Of a DNA stretch of 64,000 nucleotides, positions 57,769 to 64,000 are shown one piece after another. Source of the stretch: Streptomyces rubiginosohelvolus. GTDB taxonomy: Bacteria > Actinomycetota > Actinomycetes > Streptomycetales > Streptomycetaceae. Made by a program: the position numbers and the translations under genes. How positions within the stretch are numbered: position 1 is the stretch's first letter; each line of letters opens with the position of its first letter. The stretch is from positions 56,130 through 120,129 of the forward strand of contig NZ_BMTW01000022.1 of NCBI RefSeq assembly GCF_014649875.1, read 5' to 3'. The notes under the pieces are model-generated. The model ran no database searches, had not been told where the DNA came from, and saw only the letters and a program-made list of their open reading frames with translations.

Positions 57769-59340
57769 ATGGCACGCCAGGCACCACGGGGCCGGGGCAA
57801 CGGCCGCGCCCATCAGGACAGTTACGACGACCGGCCCCAGGGCAGCGGCGGCGTCCCGGACGGCCTGCTGATCGGCCTCCTGGCCCTCCTCCTCGCGGCC
57901 ACCCTGGTCGCCTGGACGGCCACCGGCCTGGCCGGACTGTTCGCCCACGGGGCCTGGCCGGACGGCGTGACGTTCACCGGCTCCCCGCTCGCCCTGCGCG
58001 AACTGGCCACCGCGCCCCAGGACCTCCCCGCGGCCTGGCCGGAGACCCCCGCCGCCCAGCTCTCCGGATACGGCCTGTTCTGGGGCCTGTTCATCGGCGA
58101 ACTGATGGTGCTGCTGGTCCTCACGGTGTTCACGCTCGGGGTGGTGTCCCGTGGTCGTGCCGTACGGGAACGACGCCGCGAGGAACGGGCCTTCACGGCA
58201 TACGAGCCACAGCTCCCCACGGACAAGCCGGCACCGACACCACCCCAAGAACAAGCACAGCCCCAAGAACAAGCACAGCCACAGGAACAGGCACAGGCAC
58301 AGGCACAGGCAGCACCCCCAACACACCCCATCACCCCACCCCCCGCCGAGGAGACGCCCCCTCCCCCCGAAACGGGCACCGCGCTGCTCCCCTCCCCCCG
58401 CACCCCCCTCCTCGTCTACGCCCCCGCCCCCGCCCGGCGCCCCACCGTCGTCCAGGCGATCCACGACGCCGAAGGCCCCGCCCTGGTCGTCACATCGGAC
58501 CCCACGGTCTGGGCCGAGACGAAGGACGCCCGGGCCAAGCTCGGCCCGGTCCTCGTCTACGACCCGGGCCACCTCTGCGACACCCCCGCCCGCCTCCACT
58601 GGTCGCCCACCGCAGGCTGCGAGCACCCCGACACCGCCGCCGCACGGTCCGCCGCCCTGCTCGCACCGGTCCGCCCGCAGGCCAGGATCGACGCGGCGGT
58701 GGCCGACACGGCGCAGACGCTCCTCCAGTGCTGGCTGCACGCCGCGGCGGTGGACGGCCGCCCGTTCCGCCAGGTGGCCCGCTGGGCCTCGGGGTCCGCC
58801 GCCCACGAACCGGTACGCCTTCTCCGTACGCACCCCAAGGCCGCTTCCGGACTCGCCGGGCTCCTGGAGTCCGCGCTCACGGCCTATCCGGAACGGCGCG
58901 AGATGGCCCAGGAGTTGACCGTACGGGCCTTCTCGGCGCTCTCCTCGGTGCACATCCGCGAGGCCTGCACGCCCAACCGATCGGATGCGGCCGCGCTGGA
59001 ATCTTTTGCCCGCGAGGGGGGAACGCTCTACCTGGTGGGCGAACCCATCGAGGATCCCCGCTCACGCCCGGGCGCGATGCCCCTCCTCACCGCGCTCGCC
59101 GCAGACGTGGTCGAGCACGGCCGCCGCATGGCCGCACGGTCAACCGACGGTCGGCTCGACCCACCAATGACGCTCGTCCTGGACGACGTCGCGGCCGTGG
59201 CGCCGTTCCCCCAGCTCCCGGAGCTGCTGGCGACCGGCGAGTCCCGGGGCATGCCCGCCCTGGTGCTGCTCCGCTCCCAGGAACAGGGCCGAGCCCGCTG
59301 GCGGGAAACCCTGCACACACCGGCCCCAGGCATCGGCTAG
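57769..59340 (+). CDS. VirD4/TraG-like coupling protein with a degenerate Walker A
   Basis: 523 residues from ATG 57769, one base after the ATPase stop. Two N-terminal membrane helices (about 31-54, 102-126), a Gln/Ala linker (158-180) and a TraG/VirD4-type core. The segment ALVVTSDPTVWAETKDAR ... GPVLVYDP and the Walker B-like LVLDDVAAVAP (near 468-478) match VirD4. At the place of the P-loop, LLVYAPAPARRPTVV (214-228) replaces the usual GxxGSGKT, so ATP binding is doubtful. It may act as a substrate receptor rather than a motor. It ends the plus operon. Confidence 0.85.
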   Translation: MARQAPRGRGNGRAHQDSYDDRPQGSGGVPDGLLIGLLALLLAATLVAWTATGLAGLFAHGAWPDGVTFTGSPLALRELATAPQDLPAAWPETPAAQLSGYGLFWGLFIGELMVLLVLTVFTLGVVSRGRAVRERRREERAFTAYEPQLPTDKPAPTPPQEQAQPQEQAQPQEQAQAQAQAAPPTHPITPPPAEETPPPPETGTALLPSPRTPLLVYAPAPARRPTVVQAIHDAEGPALVVTSDPTVWAETKDARAKLGPVLVYDPGHLCDTPARLHWSPTAGCEHPDTAAARSAALLAPVRPQARIDAAVADTAQTLLQCWLHAAAVDGRPFRQVARWASGSAAHEPVRLLRTHPKAASGLAGLLESALTAYPERREMAQELTVRAFSALSSVHIREACTPNRSDAAALESFAREGGTLYLVGEPIEDPRSRPGAMPLLTALAADVVEHGRRMAARSTDGRLDPPMTLVLDDVAAVAPFPQLPELLATGESRGMPALVLLRSQEQGRARWRETLHTPAPGIG

Positions 59341-59375
59341 CAGGACGAGCGGGCAGGCCGAGAACAGACAAACAA

Positions 59376-59415
59376 GCCAACCAGCCGACCAGCCGACCAG
59401 CCGAGCAGTCGACCA
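59376..59415. repeat. 8-bp tandem repeat (AGCCGACC)
   Basis: Four to five imperfect copies of AGCCGACC follow the VirD4-like gene, ending just before the convergent GNAT gene. Confidence 0.75.
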
Positions 59416-59423
59416 GGGCCTCC

Positions 59424-59984
59424 CTACCCCTCCCGCCCGAGGACGTACTCCAGCTCCTGCTCACCCCGGTCGCCCGGCGCCGGAATCCGCTGGCCGGAGG
59501 GCACGAAGCCGAACTTCCGGTAGAACGCGGCGGCCCTCGGATTCTTCTCGTGCACGTAGAGGCGCACCCGCTCCATCCGGGGCGCGGACAGCGACCACGC
59601 CCACGCGACGGCCTCGCGGAACAACGCCTCGGTCACCCCGGTCCCCCGCACCTCGGGCCGGACGAACACACCGACCAGGTGCGCCTGGTCCACCGGCGAT
59701 GCCTCCCCGAAGCGCACCTCGTCGTCCGGGCTCTCGACGAGTACGGTGACCGACCCCACCCACTCCCCGTCGGGCGACTCCGCGACGAACTGACGGACCC
59801 GGCCGGGTCCGTCCTCGGCGGCATCGGCGGCACGCTGCTGCCAGAACACATCCGGCTTCGCCTCAGCGTCCTCGTACGACTCCAGGAACGCCACAGGGGC
59901 CGCCGGATCCCGCAGAGCGTCCAGCCGCAACTGCCTGACCTGCGGCCATTCGTCGGCCCGCACCACGCGCATCACATAGTCCAT
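59424..59984 (-). CDS. GNAT-family N-acetyltransferase
   Basis: 186 residues from ATG 59984 (GAGGA 7 bases upstream). Single GNAT fold: the acetyl-CoA pyrophosphate loop VGVFVRPEVRGTGVTEALFR and the C-terminal YVHEKNPRAAAFYRKFGFVP are conserved. The substrate is unknown (amine, antibiotic or protein). It converges with the T4SS-like operon and is divergent from the ABC/two-component operon. Confidence 0.92.
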   Translation of the reverse strand: MDYVMRVVRADEWPQVRQLRLDALRDPAAPVAFLESYEDAEAKPDVFWQQRAADAAEDGPGRVRQFVAESPDGEWVGSVTVLVESPDDEVRFGEASPVDQAHLVGVFVRPEVRGTGVTEALFREAVAWAWSLSAPRMERVRLYVHEKNPRAAAFYRKFGFVPSGQRIPAPGDRGEQELEYVLGREG

Positions 59985-60172
59985 ACCGCGATCCTCGCCC
60001 CCACCCGCCCCACGTTCAACCGAGTACTCACCACACCGGCACTCTCCACCCGCCAACCCGCCACCCCGCAACGGACAAACGCGCTGCCACCCCTCACACC
60101 CCGTCGTACCCCGGTACTACGCCCGCCTCCACGTCCCGCCCCCGGGCGGACGACCGGCCGCCGCCGGCTCCG

Positions 60173-60178
60173 TAGCGT
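60173..60178 (+). promoter_or_regulatory. -10 hexamer (TAGCGT) for a leaderless ABC gene
   Basis: TAGCGT ends 7 bases before ATG 60186 and no ribosome-binding site is present, so the ABC/two-component operon probably starts transcription at its first codon. Confidence 0.45.
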
Positions 60179-60185
60179 CGACCGC

Positions 60186-61169
60186 ATGATCACGGCACAC
60201 GGACTCACCAAGCGGTACGGCGACAGAACCGTCGTCCAGGACCTCGACTTCACCGTCCGCCCCGGCACGGTCACCGGCTTCCTCGGCCCCAACGGCGCGG
60301 GCAAGTCCACGACGATGCGCATGCTCCTCGGCCTCGACACCCCGACGCAGGGCCGCTCGACCGTCAACGGGCGCTCCTACGCCACCCACCCCGCGCCCCT
60401 CACCCAGGTCGGCGCCCTGCTGGAGGCCCGGTCCGTCCACCCCGGCCGGTCCGCCTTCAACCACCTGATGGCCCTCGCCCACACCCACGGCATCCCCCGC
60501 CGCCGCGTCGAGGAGGTCATCGACCTCGCCGGGCTGACGGACGCCGCCCACCGCCGGGTGAAGGGCTACTCCCTCGGCATGGGCCAACGGCTCGGCGTCG
60601 CCGCCGCTTTCCTCGGCGACCCCGCGACCGTCATCCTGGACGAACCGGTCAACGGCCTGGACCCCGAAGGCGTCCTGTGGATCCGTACCCTCCTGACCTC
60701 CCTCGCCGCCGAAGGCCGTACGGTCCTCGTCTCCTCCCACCTGATGAGCGAGATGGCCCTCACCGCCGACCACCTGATCGTCATCGGCCGCGGCAGACTC
60801 CTCGCCGACACCACGGTGGCCGAGCTGATCCGGTCGGCAGGCGGAGCATCCGTCAGAGTCGTCACCCCGCAACCGGAAGCACTGAAAGCCCACCTCACGG
60901 CCCCGGACGTGACCTTCACAGTCACCCCCACCCCCACCCCCACCTCCGCTCCCGAAGCCCACGAACTCCGGATCCGAGGAGTGGACGCGGCGCACATCGG
61001 ACGCGTGGCCGCCACGCACGCGATCACGCTGCACGAACTCACGCCGCAGACCGTGTCGCTGGAGCAGGCGTTCATGGACCTCACGCAGGAATCGGTCAAC
61101 CACCGCCCGCACCGACAGCACGAGCCGACAGCACCAGCCACCGGAGCAGACATCGGAGCAGCAGCATGA
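60186..61169 (+). CDS. ABC-2 transporter ATP-binding protein
   Basis: 327 residues. Walker A GPNGAGKST, Q-loop region VGALLEARSVHPGRSAFNHL, signature SLGMGQRLGVA, Walker B TVILDEPVNGLDP, switch His SSHLMSEM. The C-terminal regulatory tail (about 220-327) includes a Thr-Pro repeat (TPTPTPTS). It is of the bacitracin/daunorubicin-resistance (DrrA/BcrA) type. It overlaps the permease start (ATGA). With the following two-component system it forms a likely peptide-antibiotic detoxification or envelope module. Confidence 0.93.
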   Translation: MITAHGLTKRYGDRTVVQDLDFTVRPGTVTGFLGPNGAGKSTTMRMLLGLDTPTQGRSTVNGRSYATHPAPLTQVGALLEARSVHPGRSAFNHLMALAHTHGIPRRRVEEVIDLAGLTDAAHRRVKGYSLGMGQRLGVAAAFLGDPATVILDEPVNGLDPEGVLWIRTLLTSLAAEGRTVLVSSHLMSEMALTADHLIVIGRGRLLADTTVAELIRSAGGASVRVVTPQPEALKAHLTAPDVTFTVTPTPTPTSAPEAHELRIRGVDAAHIGRVAATHAITLHELTPQTVSLEQAFMDLTQESVNHRPHRQHEPTAPATGADIGAAA

Positions 61170-61960
61170 CCACCACCCACCCCGCCGCATCGCCGCCGTA
61201 CCGCATCACCCCGCCCCGCATCCTGCGCGCGGAGTGGCACAAGCTCCGTTCCCTGCGCTCCACCTGGGTCACCGTCATCTCGGCGGTCGTCATGGTGCTC
61301 GGCGTCGGCCTGATCATGGGCGCGACCTACACCTCCGGCGGCGGGGACTCCGACGTCGACACGGTCGTCCTGTCGTTGTACGGCAGCATGCTCGCCCAGA
61401 TCTTCCTGGTCGTCCTGGGCATCCTCATGACCGCCGGCGAGTACGCGACCGGCATGATCCGCTCCTCGCTCACCGCCGTACCCACCCGGCTCCCCGTCCT
61501 GTGGGCCAAGGCCGTGGTCTTCGCCGCCACCGTCTTCACGGTCATGCTCGCGACGTCGGTGGTCACGTTCGCCGCGGCCCAGGCCCTTCTCCACGACACC
61601 GACCAGGCCGCCTCGTTCACCGACCCGGGCATCCTGCGCGCCCTGCTGGGCAACGCCGCAGCACTCACCTTGATGGGCCTGCTCGCCCTCGGCCTCGGCG
61701 CACTGCTGCGCTCGGTGCCGGGCGCGATCGGGGCGTTCATCGGCGGGGTGATGATCCTGCCGGAGATCCTCGGCATGCTCCCGTACGACGCCGTCGAGCG
61801 CGCCATCATGTACTTTCCCACCCAGGCCGCCGGCGCCCTCGGCTCCGCCACCCCCATCCCGGGCACCGTCTCCCCCGGCCCCGCCCTGTTTGCCCTGTCC
61901 CTGTGGGCGGGTACGACACTGGCCGCGGCAGCACTGGCACTCAAGCGCCGCGACGTCTGA
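61166..61960 (+). CDS. ABC-2-type permease
   Basis: 264 residues from ATG 61166. Six membrane helices (about 37-58, 72-92, 110-135, 165-185, 190-212, 238-258). The short N-terminal cytoplasmic segment ILRAEWHKLRSLRSTWVTVI is typical of BcrB-like permeases. It pairs with the ATPase upstream; the substrate is unknown. Confidence 0.9.
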   Translation: MTTTHPAASPPYRITPPRILRAEWHKLRSLRSTWVTVISAVVMVLGVGLIMGATYTSGGGDSDVDTVVLSLYGSMLAQIFLVVLGILMTAGEYATGMIRSSLTAVPTRLPVLWAKAVVFAATVFTVMLATSVVTFAAAQALLHDTDQAASFTDPGILRALLGNAAALTLMGLLALGLGALLRSVPGAIGAFIGGVMILPEILGMLPYDAVERAIMYFPTQAAGALGSATPIPGTVSPGPALFALSLWAGTTLAAAALALKRRDV

Positions 61961-61978
61961 CCCATGAGGAGCGACCAG

Positions 61979-63262
61979 GTGAGCACCCCACCGAGGGACC
62001 TCGACCGGGACCGGGACACCGAGGGCACGGTTCCTCCCCTCACCCGGATCATCCGCGACGCCCTGGACCGGCTCCGCGCCTTCGACCGGCGCCGGCCACG
62101 GGTCTGGGACGCGGCGGTGACCGGGTTCTGGACCGTGGCAGCGGTACTCGACTACACCTCCGGCGGCTGGCGGCACACCGCCCACGAGGACGTGACGGCC
62201 CCCGAGTTCGTGGTGCTCCTGATGAGCCTCGGGTTCTCGCTGCCGCTGCTGTGGCGGCGCACGCACCCCCTGGCCGTAGTCCTGCTCATGACACCGATAT
62301 CCCTCGTCAACGTCTGGACGGGGGCCGTGGTTCAGGCCTCCCTCCTCCAGCTGATCCCGGTCTTCCAGATCGTGCTGCGCTCCTCGTTCCGTACGGTCGG
62401 GGCAGCGGCTCTGCTCTTCGTCGTCCCGGTCCTGTCCGGCGGCTTCCGCATCCCCTCCGGCTGGGGTCAGGAAGTGGTCTCGTACGTCTGGGGCCTGGTC
62501 TTCGTCGTGCTGCTGGGGATCGCGGTACGTACACGGCGCGAGTACACCGAGGCCCTGGTCGAGCGCGCCCACCGACTGGAACACGAACGCGACCAGCAGG
62601 CCCGGCTCGCGGCCGCCGCCGAACGCACCCGTATCGCACGGGAGATGCACGACATCATCGGCCACAACCTGTCCGTCATCACGGGCCTCGCGGACGGCGG
62701 GGCGTACGCGGCCCGGAAGAACCCGGAACGCGCGGGCCAGGCCCTGGAAGCCATCGGCACGACCAGCAGGCAGGCCCTGTCCGAACTCCGCCGTCTCCTG
62801 GGCGTCCTGCGCGACGACCACCCCGACGCCGAACGCGCCCCTCAGCCGACGCTCGACGAACTGACCCCCCTCATCGAACGCGTACGCAGGGCGGGCCTGC
62901 CCGTCGACCTGGAGCTGAACGGCGAAGGCACCGCGCGCTCCCTCACCCCGGGCCGCCAACTCACCGTGTACCGGGTGATCCAGGAGGCCCTGACCAACAC
63001 CCTCAAGCACGCCACCGGCCCCACGTCCGCGACGGTCACCCTCACCTACTCACCAACGCACCTGGACGCCCGCATCACCGATACGGGCACCGGAGCCGGC
63101 AGAACCGCGGAAACAGAGGAAGCACCCCTGGCGGCCCAGGGCATCATGGGCATGAGGGAACGCGCTGCCCTGTACGACGGCACTCTCGAAGCGGGCCCGA
63201 TACCGGAACACACCGGATGGCAGGTACAGCTCCGCCTTCCCCTGGAGGACACGCACCAGTGA
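61979..63262 (+). CDS. NarL-type sensor histidine kinase
   Basis: 427 residues from GTG 61979 (AGGAG 7 bases upstream; ATG 61964 is possible). The N-terminal region has about five membrane helices (about 45-180) with little extracytoplasmic sequence, so the stimulus is probably sensed in the membrane or through the transporter. The HisKA_3 H-box has His224 (AREMHDIIGHNLSVIT); the ATPase domain has an N-box (VIQEALTNTLKHA). It phosphorylates the regulator encoded next (GTGA overlap). Confidence 0.92.
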   Translation: MSTPPRDLDRDRDTEGTVPPLTRIIRDALDRLRAFDRRRPRVWDAAVTGFWTVAAVLDYTSGGWRHTAHEDVTAPEFVVLLMSLGFSLPLLWRRTHPLAVVLLMTPISLVNVWTGAVVQASLLQLIPVFQIVLRSSFRTVGAAALLFVVPVLSGGFRIPSGWGQEVVSYVWGLVFVVLLGIAVRTRREYTEALVERAHRLEHERDQQARLAAAAERTRIAREMHDIIGHNLSVITGLADGGAYAARKNPERAGQALEAIGTTSRQALSELRRLLGVLRDDHPDAERAPQPTLDELTPLIERVRRAGLPVDLELNGEGTARSLTPGRQLTVYRVIQEALTNTLKHATGPTSATVTLTYSPTHLDARITDTGTGAGRTAETEEAPLAAQGIMGMRERAALYDGTLEAGPIPEHTGWQVQLRLPLEDTHQ

Positions 63263-63924
63263 CGACCGTACTGATCGCCGACGACCAGCCGATGCAGCGC
63301 TTCGGGTTCCGCATGCTGCTGGAGAGCCAGGACGACATGACGGTGGTCGGCGAGGCGGGCAACGGCACCGAGGCCGTCCACCTGGTCGCCCGCCACCACC
63401 CGGACGTCGTGCTGATGGACATCCGCATGCCGGGCCTCGACGGCATCGAGGCGACCCGCCGCATCATCGCGTCGGGCGCCCGCACCCGCATCCTGATCGT
63501 CACGACGTTCGACCTCGACGAGTACGCGTACGACGGCCTGCGCGCCGGCGCCAGCGGCTTCCTGGTGAAGGACGCCCTGCCCGAGGAACTCCTCGCCGGC
63601 ATCCGCGCCGTGGCCGCCGGCGACGCGGTGGTCGCCCCGACGCTGACCCGCCGGCTCCTCGACGCGTACGTCCACCATCTCCCCGTCGTCCCCGGCGCCC
63701 GGGCCGTCTCGGACCCGCGCATCATCGCCCTGACGGAACGGGAACGCGAGATCCTCACGGTGATAGGGCAGGGCTGGTCCAACACCGAGATCGCCGCCCG
63801 CCTCCACCTCGCCGAGTCCACCGTGAAGACGCACGTGACCCGCATCCTCGCGAAGACCGGAGCAAGGGACCGCGTCCAGGCAGTCATCCTGGCCTACGAC
63901 ACCCGCCTGGTCACCCCGATGTAG
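63259..63924 (+). CDS. NarL/LuxR-type response regulator
   Basis: 221 residues from GTG 63259. Receiver domain: acidic pair in VLIADDQPM, phospho-acceptor Asp54 (VVLMDIRMPGLDG), Thr in VTTFD, Lys in FLVKDALPEEL. The C-terminal LuxR helix-turn-helix is LTEREREILTVIGQGWSNTE, then LAESTVKTHVTRILAKTGAR. It probably regulates the ABC genes upstream in response to a membrane-active compound. It is the last gene before the rRNA operon. Confidence 0.94.
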   Translation: MTTVLIADDQPMQRFGFRMLLESQDDMTVVGEAGNGTEAVHLVARHHPDVVLMDIRMPGLDGIEATRRIIASGARTRILIVTTFDLDEYAYDGLRAGASGFLVKDALPEELLAGIRAVAAGDAVVAPTLTRRLLDAYVHHLPVVPGARAVSDPRIIALTEREREILTVIGQGWSNTEIAARLHLAESTVKTHVTRILAKTGARDRVQAVILAYDTRLVTPM

Positions 63925-63932
63925 AACGCAGA

Positions 63933-63962
63933 AAAGCCCCGCACCAGAAGGTGCGGGGCTTT
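63933..63962. terminator. Bidirectional terminator shared with the rRNA operon
   Basis: AAAGCCCCGCACC (63933-63945) pairs with GGTGCGGGGCTTT (63950-63962). On the minus strand the stem is followed by TTCTGC, so it can also end the rRNA transcript entering from the right. Confidence 0.9.
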
Positions 63963-63973
63963 CCCACAAAGAT

Positions 63974-64000
63974 TGTTCGGCGGCGTCCTACTCTCCCACA
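63974..64000 (-). rRNA. rrf: 5S rRNA, 3' end only
   Basis: On the minus strand the last bases read GTGGGAGAGTAGGACGCCGC followed by CGAAC, the conserved 3' stem of 5S rRNA. The gene continues past the window edge; its 3' boundary (about 63974) is approximate. It marks the end of an rRNA operon transcribed leftwards. Confidence 0.88.

Noticed and set aside
43777..59340. Integrative conjugative element
   Set aside because: No integrase, relaxase, tRNA-flanked attachment site or direct repeats were seen, and the locus sits among conserved chromosomal genes.
60566..63010. 800-codon open frame opposite the ABC/two-component genes
   Set aside because: It spans four real genes in antisense and has no domain; a product of high GC3.
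1..64000. CRISPR arrays, tRNAs, insertion sequences
   Set aside because: No regularly spaced repeats, cloverleaf-like sequences or transposase genes were recognised.

Overview
The window is chromosomal DNA of a Streptomyces or very close relative. It is about 70% GC, coding codons end almost always in G or C, GTG starts are common, and the conserved genes are typical of the genus: glnR, mshD, polyphosphate kinase, the pst operon, csoR, mycothiol-dependent enzymes, Tat- and LAxTG-type secreted proteins. The right edge runs into the 3' end of a 5S rRNA on the minus strand, so an rRNA operon lies just outside. No tRNA, CRISPR array, insertion sequence, transposase or relaxase gene was found.

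Layout. 1-5.4 kb: sulfur genes (DsrE-like, rhodanese CysA with SseC/DUF1416 behind a 26-residue cysteine-containing leader peptide), a DUF2993 lipid-binding protein, a MoaD/ThiS-like protein and a Gln/Pro-rich membrane protein. 5.5-8.6 kb: an alpha/beta hydrolase, the nitrogen regulator GlnR (with a coupled 18-codon upstream ORF) and a LacI regulator. 8.7-14.8 kb: an HtrA-like protease with a two-component system, a Tat-exported PI-PLC-like phosphodiesterase, a fascin-like secreted protein and a mycothiol-dependent enzyme. 15-23.5 kb: secreted SapA-like and LAxTG-anchored proteins, two GlxA-type AraC regulators (one divergent from an isochorismatase-like hydrolase), a cupin, a HAD phosphatase and a helix-turn-helix protein. 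23.6-30.1 kb: secreted 5'-nucleotidase, mycothiol synthase, a MerR-like protein, and a YtrA-type GntR/ABC operon under a 15+15 bp palindrome.

30.4-40.9 kb is a phosphate block: ppk, a CHAD protein and a Nudix hydrolase are translationally coupled. They are followed by pstSCAB behind a clear PHO box, then convergent pit and its DUF47 partner, then csoR with its own palindromic operator. 41-43.4 kb holds lipoproteins and a PAP2 phosphatase.

43.8-59.3 kb is the most interesting segment: two divergent operons that look like a type IV secretion (T4SS) machine without a relaxase. The plus operon has a VirB2-like two-TM protein, a VirB8/TcpC-like protein, a VirB6/TrbL-like polytopic protein (with an apparent frameshift in a C6 run), a VirB4 split into two genes, and a VirD4-like protein whose Walker A is degenerate. 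The minus operon has a WXG-like protein, two DUF1023 alpha/beta hydrolases (one fused to a membrane domain and a Flp-pilin-like signal), two paralogous lipoproteins each coupled to a hydrolase, and a VirB1-like transglycosylase/NlpC protein. I infer an effector- or surface-protein-exporting apparatus, not a DNA conjugation system. Finally, 59.4-63.9 kb holds a GNAT acetyltransferase and an ABC-exporter/NarL-type two-component operon ending at a bidirectional terminator shared with the rRNA operon.
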